DNA of 64,000 nt from Mycobacteriaceae bacterium. Its GTDB lineage: Bacteria > Actinomycetota > Actinomycetes > Mycobacteriales > Mycobacteriaceae. This document shows, in pieces, positions 37,733 through 45,819 of this stretch. The DNA lies in the NCBI GenBank assembly GCA_019749805.1, contig JAIEPH010000039.1:1-64000 (forward strand). The letters are read 5' to 3'. A model generated the notes under the pieces. That model worked only from the letters and a program-made list of their open reading frames with translations. It did not search any database and was not told the origin of the DNA. Numbering within the stretch: position 1 is the first letter of the stretch; the number at the start of each line of letters is the position of its first letter. A program made the translations under genes and the position numbers.

Positions 37733-39112
37733 ATGCGGCCAACCACGTGGAGGCGATCTACCCACGCGCTGATCGCGGCGGCGGTGCTGGTATCGGTTGC
37801 CGTCGTCGTTGCGGTGTCGGCCCTGCTGAGCGCGGGTGGTTCACCCGACGCGGCGGCCGTCAAGCCGACGCCGGCGGCGGCGACCGCGAACCCGGGCATC
37901 GTGCCCGTCGACGATTCCGCCGCCAAGCCGACCCCCGACCGGCTGGCCGCTGTGCTCGCACCCGCGCTGGCCGATCCGAACCTGGGCAAGTTCACCGGCC
38001 GCATCACCGATGCGATCACCGGCGCCGAATTGTGGGCACAGGGCGCCGACGTGCCGATGCAGCCCGCGTCGACCAACAAGACGCTGACGGCCGCGGCGGC
38101 GCTGCTCGCTCTCGACCGCGACGACCGGCTGATCACCCGCGTCTTCAGTACCGACAAGGTCGGCGTCGTGGTCCTGAAAGGCGGCGGTGACCAGACGTTG
38201 TCCGCAGCCGCCCCGGACGAGGAGACCTGGTACCGCGATGCCGCGCGCATCAGCGATCTGGCCGAACAGGTGGAAGACGCAGGAATCGAGCCCACCTCGG
38301 TGCAGGTGGACTTGAGCGCCTACATCGGCCCGACGATGGCGCCGGGCTGGGATCCGTTGGACATCGACGGCGGAGACATCGCGCCGATGGAATCGGTGAT
38401 GCTCGACGGTGGCCGCACGCAACCGGTGAGCGTCGATTCCACCCGCTCAAAGACGCCGGCGCTGGATGCCGGTCGCGCGTTGGCGGTGGCGCTGGACGTC
38501 GACCCCAGGAAGGTGACGGTGGTGCCGGGCGCCGCACGGGGTGGCCAGGAGATCGGGTCGGTACAGTCACCCCCGCTCATCGATCGCCTGCGCGACATGA
38601 TGAACGCGTCGGACAACGTGATGGCCGAGTCGATCGGCCGCGAAGTCGCCGCCGAGGTCGGGCTTCCGCAGAGTTTCGCGGGTGCGGTGCAGGCGGTGCT
38701 CGGTGAACTTGACGACGCCAAGATCGACACCACCAACGCCAGGCTCTTCGACTCCAGCGGGCTGTCCGTCGACGACCGGCTCACCGCGGAGACGCTCGAC
38801 GAGGTCGTGAACGCGGCTGCGGGCAGCGCCGAACCCAGGCTGCGGCCGCTGGTCGAAATGCTGCCGATCGCGGGAGGCAGCGGCACACTGTCCAACCGCT
38901 ATCTCGACACCGATGCAGGCCGGTCGGCCGCCGGATTCCTGCGGGCCAAGACGGGATCGCTGACGGGCACCAACTCGTTGGCGGGCATCATCACCGACGC
39001 CAGCGGACGGGTCCTCACCTTCGCCTTCATCTCCAATGACGCCGGGCCGACGGGCCGCGTCGCCCTGGACACGCTGGCCGCGGCCATGCGGAAGTGCGGG
39101 TGCAGCGCATGA
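37733..39112 (+). CDS. dacB: D-alanyl-D-alanine carboxypeptidase, PBP4/S13 type
   Basis: The 459-residue peptidoglycan enzyme trims or cuts cross-links between stem peptides (Rv3627c-like). The N-terminal signal anchor is 'LIAAAVLVSVAVVVAVSALL', followed by an Ala/Pro-rich linker. The active-site motifs are S113-x-x-K116 ('PASTNKTLTA'), S-x-N ('NASDNVMAESIG') and K-T-G ('RAKTGSLTGTNSLAG'). It acts on the outside of the membrane. Its stop overlaps the start of the zinc protease gene (ATGA), which starts a four-gene coupled run up to hpt. Confidence 0.94.
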   Translation: MRPTTWRRSTHALIAAAVLVSVAVVVAVSALLSAGGSPDAAAVKPTPAAATANPGIVPVDDSAAKPTPDRLAAVLAPALADPNLGKFTGRITDAITGAELWAQGADVPMQPASTNKTLTAAAALLALDRDDRLITRVFSTDKVGVVVLKGGGDQTLSAAAPDEETWYRDAARISDLAEQVEDAGIEPTSVQVDLSAYIGPTMAPGWDPLDIDGGDIAPMESVMLDGGRTQPVSVDSTRSKTPALDAGRALAVALDVDPRKVTVVPGAARGGQEIGSVQSPPLIDRLRDMMNASDNVMAESIGREVAAEVGLPQSFAGAVQAVLGELDDAKIDTTNARLFDSSGLSVDDRLTAETLDEVVNAAAGSAEPRLRPLVEMLPIAGGSGTLSNRYLDTDAGRSAAGFLRAKTGSLTGTNSLAGIITDASGRVLTFAFISNDAGPTGRVALDTLAAAMRKCGCSA

Positions 39113-40164
39113 GTACCTCCACATCGCTCAGCGTTGGCCACGCCGTCGACTGGAAGTTCGCCGCCGATGTCGGCCAGAAGCTGGTGCGGCCGGGTCCGGA
39201 CGCCTCGGACTACACCCGTCGCCAGGTCATCGATCAACTCGCCGAGTCATCCCGCAACGCCGAGGTACCGGTGCGTGAGGTCACCGGGCTCATCGAGGGC
39301 GGCGCGATCCCGGAAGCTCGCATCATCGACCGCCCGCAGTGGATACACGCCGCAACGCAGTCGATGCGGGTGATGACCGGCGGCACAGAGAAACCCAAGA
39401 GTTTCATCAGCGGCCGGCTCACCGGCGCGCAGACCGGCGCGGTGCTTGCGTTCGTATCGCAGGGCATCCTCGGCCAGTACGACCCGTTCGGCCGCGACGG
39501 TGGCGAGCTCCTGCTGGTATATCCCAACGTGATCGGTGTCGAACGCCAATTACGGGTTGACCCAGGCGATTTCAGGTTGTGGGTGTGTCTGCATGAAGTC
39601 ACCCACCGAGTGCAGTTCCGGGCCAACCCGTGGCTGGCCGACCATATGTCGCAGTCGCTGGCGGTACTCACCCAGGACGCCGGCGACGACATCGGGCAGA
39701 TGGTGGGCAGGCTGGCCGGGTATCTGCGCAGCCGACGTGACTATGTGGTTGACGCTGAGACGGAACCGAATTCGTCCGGCATGATCGGTCTGATGCGGGC
39801 CGTGCAAGCCGAACCACAGCGCAAAGCGCTGGACCAACTGCTGGTGCTCGGCACGCTGCTGGAGGGCCACGCCGATCACGTGATGGACGCGGTCGGGCCC
39901 AAGGTGGTGCCGTCCGTGGCGACGATCCGGCGGCGCTTCGACGAACGGCGTCAACGCAAACAGCCACCGCTGCAGCGAATCATGCGGGCGCTGCTCGGAT
40001 TCGACGCCAAGCTCAGCCAGTACACCCGGGGTAAAGCGTTCGTCGACCACGTGGTGTCCCGGGTCGGGATGACGCGGTTCAACGCCGTCTGGTCCAGTCC
40101 TGAAACCCTGCCGCTGCCAATGGAAATCGACAAGCCACAACGGTGGATCGACAGAGTGCTGTAG
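39109..40164 (+). CDS. zinc-dependent metalloprotease, DUF2342 family (Rv3626c-like)
   Basis: The 351-residue protein carries an HEVTH zinc motif ('LWVCLHEVTHRVQFRANPWL'). The helical core around it, with 'LLVYPNVIGVERQLRVDPGD' before and 'LLVLGTLLEGHADHVMDAVG' behind (the E-x-x-x-D third ligand region), is the DUF2342 pattern, often labelled as associated with coenzyme F420 biosynthesis. No signal peptide. The substrate is not known. The ATG at 39109 overlaps the dacB stop, and its end overlaps tilS by 22 bases. The in-frame start at 39094 lies inside dacB and is less likely. Confidence 0.85.
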   Translation: MSTSTSLSVGHAVDWKFAADVGQKLVRPGPDASDYTRRQVIDQLAESSRNAEVPVREVTGLIEGGAIPEARIIDRPQWIHAATQSMRVMTGGTEKPKSFISGRLTGAQTGAVLAFVSQGILGQYDPFGRDGGELLLVYPNVIGVERQLRVDPGDFRLWVCLHEVTHRVQFRANPWLADHMSQSLAVLTQDAGDDIGQMVGRLAGYLRSRRDYVVDAETEPNSSGMIGLMRAVQAEPQRKALDQLLVLGTLLEGHADHVMDAVGPKVVPSVATIRRRFDERRQRKQPPLQRIMRALLGFDAKLSQYTRGKAFVDHVVSRVGMTRFNAVWSSPETLPLPMEIDKPQRWIDRVL

Positions 40165-41105
40165 CCGCGCTGCATGCGGCCGTCACGGCGTTCTCCGGCG
40201 GTTACGCAACCGCCGACCCGCGGTGGTGTGTGGCGCTGTCCGGGGGCGCCGACTCACTGGCGTTGACCGCTGCTGCGGCGATGGTCAAACCGACGACAGC
40301 GCTGATCGTCGATCATCGACTGCAGGCCGGCTCCGACGAGGTGGCGGCAACGGCTCACGAACAAGCGCTGTCGCTGGGATGTGTTGACGCACAGATTCTT
40401 TGCGTCGAGGTCGGGACGACCGGCGGGCCCGAGGCCGCCGCGCGCACCGCACGTTATGAGGCGTTGGACGTCGCGCGGGGCGACGCGCCGGTCCTGCTGG
40501 CACACACGCTGGACGATCAAGCCGAGACCGTGCTGCTCGGCCTGGGACGCGGATCGGGTGCCCGTTCCATCGCCGGTATGCGTCCGCACGATCCACCGTG
40601 GTACCGCCCGCTGCTCGGCGTCCGGCGCGAGGTGACACACGCGGCGTGCGACGAGCTGAATCTGACGCCGTGGCAGGACCCGCACAACACCGATCGGCGG
40701 TACACCCGGGCGCGGTTGCGTGCCGAGGTGCTCCCCTTGCTGGAAGACGTGCTCGGCGGTGGTGTCGCCCAGGCGCTGGCCCGCACCGCGGCGGCGCTGC
40801 GCGAGGACAGCGACACGCTCGATACGCTCGCCGACCGCGAGCTGTCCGAGTCGTCGACCGCAGGCGGCCTTGACACCGCCCGTCTGGTGAACCTGCCGGA
40901 CGCCGTTCGGCGCAGGGTGATTCGGGGCTGGTTGCTGGCCGGCGGGGCCAGCCGTCTGACCGACAAGCAGATTCGCGGGGTCGACACCCTGGTCACGGCA
41001 TGGCGCGGACAGGGCGGCGTGGCAGTGGGGTCACCGTTACGCAGCAGGCGGCTGATCGCAGGCCGCCGAGACGGGATGCTGACCCTGCACACCGAGCCCG
41101 TGTGA
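40143..41105 (+). CDS. tilS: tRNA(Ile) lysidine synthetase
   Basis: The 320-residue PP-loop ATPase modifies C34 of the CAT-anticodon tRNA-Ile to lysidine so that it reads AUA. The PP-loop is 'VALSGGADSLAL' near residue 31, and later motifs are 'VDHRLQAGSDE' and 'LLAHTLDDQAETVLLGLGRG'. The length is that of the short actinobacterial form. The GTG start overlaps the preceding gene by 22 bases. tilS-hpt-ftsH proximity is widespread in bacteria; here ftsH lies 4 kb further on. Confidence 0.95.
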   Translation: MDRQSAVAALHAAVTAFSGGYATADPRWCVALSGGADSLALTAAAAMVKPTTALIVDHRLQAGSDEVAATAHEQALSLGCVDAQILCVEVGTTGGPEAAARTARYEALDVARGDAPVLLAHTLDDQAETVLLGLGRGSGARSIAGMRPHDPPWYRPLLGVRREVTHAACDELNLTPWQDPHNTDRRYTRARLRAEVLPLLEDVLGGGVAQALARTAAALREDSDTLDTLADRELSESSTAGGLDTARLVNLPDAVRRRVIRGWLLAGGASRLTDKQIRGVDTLVTAWRGQGGVAVGSPLRSRRLIAGRRDGMLTLHTEPV

Positions 41106-41118
41106 AACATGGCACGCT

Positions 41119-41706
41119 GTGCACGTGGCGGAAACCACCGAGTCATACCCGGGCGACATCAAGTCGGTTCTGCTCTCGTCACAGGAGATCCAGGCGAAGG
41201 TCGCTGAGCTCGGAGGGCAACTCGGCGATGACTACCGCGACACCATTGCGGAGAACGGTCAGGATCTCCTGCTCATCACCGTCCTCAAAGGTGCCGTCTT
41301 CTTCGTCACCGACCTGGCCAGGGCGATCCCGCTGCCAACTCAGCTCGAGTTCATGGCCGTCAGCTCCTACGGGTCGTCGACGTCCTCGTCGGGTGTGGTG
41401 CGGATCCTCAAGGACCTCGACCGCGACATCAACGACCGAGACGTGCTGATCGTCGAGGACATCGTCGACTCCGGTCTGACACTGTCCTGGCTGCTGCGCA
41501 ACCTCGCGACCCGCCATCCGCGTTCGCTGCGGGTGTGCACACTGATGCGTAAGCCCGACGCCGTGCGCGCCGACGTCGACATCGCCTACGTCGGCTTCGA
41601 CATCCCCAACGAATTCGTCGTGGGGTACGGCCTCGACTACGCCGAGCGCTACCGCGACCTGCCCTACATCGGCACGCTGGACCCCAAGGTGTACGAAAAC
41701 CTGTAG
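41119..41706 (+). CDS. hpt: hypoxanthine-guanine phosphoribosyltransferase
   Basis: The 195-residue purine salvage enzyme makes IMP and GMP from the free bases and PRPP. The PRPP-binding loop is 'VLIVEDIVDSGLTL', the active-site flap region is 'AVSSYGSSTSSSG', and the base pocket is near 'KPDAVRADVDIAYVGFDIPN'. The ortholog is Rv3624c. The start is the GTG at 41119 (M-H-V, as in M. tuberculosis); a GTG two codons later is possible. It follows tilS after 13 bases. Confidence 0.96.
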   Translation: MHVAETTESYPGDIKSVLLSSQEIQAKVAELGGQLGDDYRDTIAENGQDLLLITVLKGAVFFVTDLARAIPLPTQLEFMAVSSYGSSTSSSGVVRILKDLDRDINDRDVLIVEDIVDSGLTLSWLLRNLATRHPRSLRVCTLMRKPDAVRADVDIAYVGFDIPNEFVVGYGLDYAERYRDLPYIGTLDPKVYENL

Positions 41707-41725
41707 TCGGCGCAAGATGTTTGGC

Positions 41726-43945
41726 ATGACCGAAACAGCCCTTCGGGTCTGCCCCTTGTGTGAGGCCACCTGCGGCCTGATTCTCACGATCGACGACGGC
41801 AAGCTCGTCGGCGCCCGCGGTGACCGTGAGGACGTGTTCAGCCACGGCTTCATCTGCCCCAAGGGTGCGAGTTTCGCCGAACTCGACAACGACCCCGACC
41901 GCTTGGTGCGGCCACTGGTGCGGCGCGACGGCGTGCTGACCGAAGCCACCTGGGACGAGGCGTTCGCCGCGGTCGCCGACGGACTCGGCGCGGTCATCCG
42001 TGAGCACGGCGGAACGTCGGTCGGGGTGTACCTCGGTAACCCCAGCGCGCACACGATCGCGGGCTCGTTGTACCCGCCGGTGATCATCCGCGCGCTCGGC
42101 ACCCGCCAGGTGTTCTCCGCCAGCACGCTGGACCAGATGCCCAAGCACGTCGCGCTCGGTCTGATGTTCGGCAGCCCTGTCGCGTTCACCGTTCCCGATC
42201 TCGACCGCACCGACTACCTCGTCGTCATCGGTGCGAATCCTCTTGTGTCCAACGGCAGTCTGGCCACCGCCGCCGACTTCCCCGGCAAACTGCGGGCGCT
42301 GCGTAAGCGCGGCGGCAAACTCGTCGTCATCGATCCCGCCCGTACGCGCACCGCCGATCTCGCCGACCGCCACATCGCGCCTCGCCCCGGTACCGACGCC
42401 GCACTGATGCTCGCCGTCGTGCACGTGCTGTTCGACGAGGGCCTGGTCGATCTCGGCACGGTGGCCGGCCATGTCAACGGCGTCGACGATGTCCGCGCCC
42501 TCGCGGCCGATTTCGCGCCGGACACCGTCGCCGAATACTGCGGTGTCACCGCCGACGAGATCCGCGCACTGGCCCGCGAACTCGCAGCAGCCCCGACCGC
42601 CGCCGTCTACGGCCGCATCGGCACGTCCACGGTCGAATTCGGAACGCTCGGCAGCTGGCTGGTCGACGTCATCAACGTCCTGACGGGCAATCTGGACCGT
42701 CCCGGCGGGGCGATGTTCCCGCTGGGTCCGACCGCGCCCGCGCCGCGCCCGCCGAAGGCCGGCCGCGGTTTCGCGATCGGCCGCTGGCACAGCCGCGTGT
42801 CGGGCTATCCCGAAGCGCTGTCCGAGTTTCCGGCCGCGGCGCTCGCCGAGGAGATCGATACACCCGGCGACGGACAGATCAAGGCGATGATCACGATCGC
42901 GGGCAACCCGGTGCTGTCGGCCCCCGACGGTGATCGCCTCGACCGCGCGCTGGAGCGCGTCGGCTTCATGGTGAGCATCGATCCGTACCTCAACGAGACG
43001 ACGCGCCACGCCGACGTCATCCTGCCGCCACCGCCGCCGTCGCACACCGCTCATTTCGACTTCGCGCTCAACAACCTCGCGGTACGCAACAATGCGCGCT
43101 ACTCACCGCCCGTGCTGCCCGCCGACGGTCGACCCGACGAGCCAGAGATCCTGTCGCGGATCGCGCTCGCGCTGTTCGGCGCAGGCGTGGACGGCGATCC
43201 CGGCGCCGTCGACGATCAGGTCATCGCAACGACATTGGCCAAGGAGACCGCCGACCCGACCTCTCCGGTCGCCGGTCGCGACGTGGCTGAACTGACCGCG
43301 ATGCTCGCGCCCGGACCGGGATACGAGCGCCGCCTCGACATGATGCTGCGCCTCGGTGCCTACGGCGACGCGTTCGGCGCCAACCCGGACGGTCTGACAC
43401 TGCAGCGGCTCACGGCGAGCCCGCACGGTGTCGACCTGGGACCGCTGCAGCCGCGCCTGACCCAGGTGCTGCGAACGCCAACGGGGAGAATCGAACTCGC
43501 GCCGCCGCTGCTCGTCGAGGAGGCGGCGCGGCTGCGGGAGGCACTCGACCGCCGCGCCGACCGGTTCGTGCTCATCGGACGACGGCATCTGCGATCCAAC
43601 AACAGCTGGATGCACAACGTGCCCGCACTCGCGGGCGGCAGCAATCGGTGCACGCTGCGGATCCATCCCGACGACGCCGCCGAACTCGGCCTCACCGACA
43701 CCGCGGTGGTGAAGGGTCCCGGCGGGGAGCTGCTGGCCCCGATCGAACTCACCGACGGTATGCGGCGAGGTGTGGTGTCGTTACCGCACGGGTGGGGTCA
43801 CGACCGCGGCGGCACCGGCCTCCAAGTCGCGTCCCGCGACCCCGGCGTCAACGTCAATCAGCTCAACGCGGGCAACCAGCTCGACCCGCTGTCCGGCACC
43901 GCGGTGCTGAACGGGATCCCGGTCGACATCGCTCCCGCGGGGTAG
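41726..43945 (+). CDS. molybdopterin-dependent oxidoreductase (Rv0197-like)
   Basis: The 739-residue enzyme is of the DMSO-reductase superfamily. An N-terminal iron-sulfur site is 'CPLCEATCGLIL ... GFICPKG' (four cysteines, [4Fe-4S]), followed by the molybdopterin-binding domains ('VYLGNPSAHTIAGSLYPPVI', 'DYLVVIGANPLVSNGSL') and the C-terminal MoCo-binding domain ('LNAGNQLDPLSGTAVLNG'). No Tat signal is present, so it is cytosolic. Substrate unknown; formate-dehydrogenase-like and nitrate-reductase-like labels are common for relatives. ATGs at 41717 and 41726 both lack a ribosome site; I took the second, which gives 'MTETALRVCPLC'. In M. tuberculosis the relative lies elsewhere, so the gene is probably an insertion in this region. 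Confidence 0.86.
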   Translation: MTETALRVCPLCEATCGLILTIDDGKLVGARGDREDVFSHGFICPKGASFAELDNDPDRLVRPLVRRDGVLTEATWDEAFAAVADGLGAVIREHGGTSVGVYLGNPSAHTIAGSLYPPVIIRALGTRQVFSASTLDQMPKHVALGLMFGSPVAFTVPDLDRTDYLVVIGANPLVSNGSLATAADFPGKLRALRKRGGKLVVIDPARTRTADLADRHIAPRPGTDAALMLAVVHVLFDEGLVDLGTVAGHVNGVDDVRALAADFAPDTVAEYCGVTADEIRALARELAAAPTAAVYGRIGTSTVEFGTLGSWLVDVINVLTGNLDRPGGAMFPLGPTAPAPRPPKAGRGFAIGRWHSRVSGYPEALSEFPAAALAEEIDTPGDGQIKAMITIAGNPVLSAPDGDRLDRALERVGFMVSIDPYLNETTRHADVILPPPPPSHTAHFDFALNNLAVRNNARYSPPVLPADGRPDEPEILSRIALALFGAGVDGDPGAVDDQVIATTLAKETADPTSPVAGRDVAELTAMLAPGPGYERRLDMMLRLGAYGDAFGANPDGLTLQRLTASPHGVDLGPLQPRLTQVLRTPTGRIELAPPLLVEEAARLREALDRRADRFVLIGRRHLRSNNSWMHNVPALAGGSNRCTLRIHPDDAAELGLTDTAVVKGPGGELLAPIELTDGMRRGVVSLPHGWGHDRGGTGLQVASRDPGVNVNQLNAGNQLDPLSGTAVLNGIPVDIAPAG

Positions 43946-43961
43946 GTGAGCCCCCCGCGGG

Positions 43962-44711
43962 TCAGTTGAGCTCCCAGATCACCGTCACGCTGAACCCGAC
44001 GGTCTGCTGACCCGGTTCGACCGGCACGGGTGCGGCCATGGCCATCTCGGCGCCGCGCTGCATCGGGACGGGCGGCTGGGTTCCGGCGACCTCCGAAATC
44101 GAGATCACGTTGCCCAGGGTGAGACCGGACAGCTGTGCGTACTGCTCGGCCCGGTCCTTGGCGTCGTTGAAAGCTCGGCTGCGGGCGTCGCGGATCAGTT
44201 GGGAATCATCGTCGATCGAGTAGTTCACCGAGTTGATCCGGGTGGCGTTGCCGCCGGCGCTGACGATCAGCGCCAGCGCCTGGGATGCGGCGTCGAGCTG
44301 GCGGATCTTGACGTCGATCGTGTTGCTCGCCCGGTAACCGGAGATGGTGGTGCTGTCGGTGGTCGGTGCGAACTGCGGCTGCAGGCTCACCTGGCTGGTG
44401 CTGATGTCGTTGCGGTCGACCCCCGCGTCCACCAATGCGTTGATCACCGCCTGTTGACGATCGCTGGTCTGGTTCATCGCACCGGTGACGTCGGGTGCGA
44501 TGGCCTCGATCGACGCGTTGACGTTCAAGGTGTCCGGCGTGCCCTTGACTTCGCCGGACCCCGCGACGGTGACCTGCCGGACCTCAGAATCCGCGGCCGG
44601 TGCCGCCGTCGGGCCTGACTGCGCGTCGCAACCAGCCAGTGTCACAACGAGTCCCGCCGCGGCGAGGACGAACAATCGGATGGGCAACTTCGCGCTCGCG
44701 GCGATCGGCAT
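43962..44711 (-). CDS. lpqG: SIMPL-domain lipoprotein (LpqG-like)
   Basis: The 249-residue lipoprotein has a signal peptide with lipobox 'VVTLAGC' (Cys about residue 28), which would be lipidated and held at the outer face of the membrane. The rest is a SIMPL/DUF541 domain ('VTVAGSGEVKGTPDTLNVNA', 'VDAGVDRNDISTSQVSLQPQ', 'ARSRAFNDAKDRAEQYAQL'). SIMPL proteins of other bacteria form ring-like assemblies in the periplasm and protect against oxidative stress. It is the counterpart of LpqG (Rv3623), next to hpt in M. tuberculosis. The ATG at 44711 gives the proper signal peptide. Confidence 0.92.
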   Translation of the reverse strand: MPIAASAKLPIRLFVLAAAGLVVTLAGCDAQSGPTAAPAADSEVRQVTVAGSGEVKGTPDTLNVNASIEAIAPDVTGAMNQTSDRQQAVINALVDAGVDRNDISTSQVSLQPQFAPTTDSTTISGYRASNTIDVKIRQLDAASQALALIVSAGGNATRINSVNYSIDDDSQLIRDARSRAFNDAKDRAEQYAQLSGLTLGNVISISEVAGTQPPVPMQRGAEMAMAAPVPVEPGQQTVGFSVTVIWELN

Positions 44712-44727
44712 GACGAGCACCCTACCG

Positions 44728-45642
44728 TCAGGCTCCGCGTCCCCAGGGCTCGCCGACTTCACGCAGGAACGCCAACAGGATTCGGTTGATGTCCTCGGGT
44801 CGCTCCTGCTGAACCCAATGGCCGGCACCCTCGATCCACTCCTCGGTGTATGGCCCCGCGACGACCTCACGGGCGCGCGCGGGGTTCATCGTCGGGCCGA
44901 CCGGATCGGCCGTACCGCCAACGAACAACGCGGGCGCGGTGGTCTGCGCGCTGGCCAGCTGCGGTGTCGTCTCCCAGTTGCGGTCGTAATTGCGGTACCA
45001 GTTCAGCGCGCCGGTGAACCCAGTCCTGCTGAACTCCGTCACGTAGTGCTCGAACTCGCCGGCGCTGATCCAGTCGGGCAGCGCAGCGCCTTCCCCGGAG
45101 ATCAGTCCCGCGAACATTCCCCGCATGGTCGCGGCCACGTCGGCCTCCATCTCGGTGTCGGCGACTCCGGGCTCCTGGAAGCGCAGCATGTAGAAGTCCT
45201 CGCCGAACTTCTCGCGCCAACGTTGCGTCGGGCGGGAGCGGGCGCGGGGGATGGGTGGCACGCTGAGCCCGGCGACCGCGGCGACGCGGTCGGGATGCAG
45301 CAGCGCGGTGTGCCACACGACCATGGCGCCCCAGTCGTGGCCGATGAACACCGCCCGCTCTACGCCCACGTCGTCGAGCAGGGCGACCAGGTCGCCGGTC
45401 AGCGCGTGGATGTCGTAGTCCTCGACGGCCTCTGGCCTGGTCGAGCCTCCGTAGCCCCGCTGATCGGGAGCCAGCACGTGATAGCCGGCCTTGGCGAGGA
45501 CAGGAATCTGATGCCGCCACGAATACGCCAGCTCAGGGAACCCGTGGGCGAGCACGACCAGCGGCGCACCGCGGTCGCCGGCTTCGAGGACGCGAAGTGC
45601 CACCCCGTTGGTCTCGACGATCCGTTCGGCCGACGTGAGCAC
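44728..45642 (-). CDS. alpha/beta hydrolase, epoxide-hydrolase-like (EphA-type)
   Basis: The 304-residue protein has the oxyanion motif 'HGFPELAYSWRHQI', the nucleophile elbow 'FIGHDWGAMVVWH' with Asp as nucleophile (as in epoxide hydrolases and dehalogenases, not Ser), and a catalytic His near 'IEGAGHWVQQERPEDIN'. A cap domain lies in between with a candidate lid tyrosine in 'NWYRNYDRNWE'. The sequence resembles EphA (Rv3617), which is also near ftsH in M. tuberculosis. It likely opens epoxides to diols; lipid epoxides are plausible substrates. The gene is divergent from ftsH. Confidence 0.85.
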   Translation of the reverse strand: MLTSAERIVETNGVALRVLEAGDRGAPLVVLAHGFPELAYSWRHQIPVLAKAGYHVLAPDQRGYGGSTRPEAVEDYDIHALTGDLVALLDDVGVERAVFIGHDWGAMVVWHTALLHPDRVAAVAGLSVPPIPRARSRPTQRWREKFGEDFYMLRFQEPGVADTEMEADVAATMRGMFAGLISGEGAALPDWISAGEFEHYVTEFSRTGFTGALNWYRNYDRNWETTPQLASAQTTAPALFVGGTADPVGPTMNPARAREVVAGPYTEEWIEGAGHWVQQERPEDINRILLAFLREVGEPWGRGA

Positions 45643-45819
45643 GACGTGAGCCTATCGACCCACGAGTGTGGGATTGATACACGCTTGCCGGACGGTGAGC
45701 GTGCGGGTAACCCACGTTCGCCGGGAGAGATGCACACCGGCGGGAACCTTGGTTCGTTGGTCTAGCGGTAGCCTTGAGGTTTCTGACTGCGCTTAGAGGA
45801 AGTCGACGACGGACATTTG

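Noticed and set aside
45735..45772. GGGAACC plus CGTTGG before ftsH as a SigE/SigH-type promoter
   Set aside because: The two elements are only about 8 bases apart, while the ECF promoters of mycobacteria need about 16-18.
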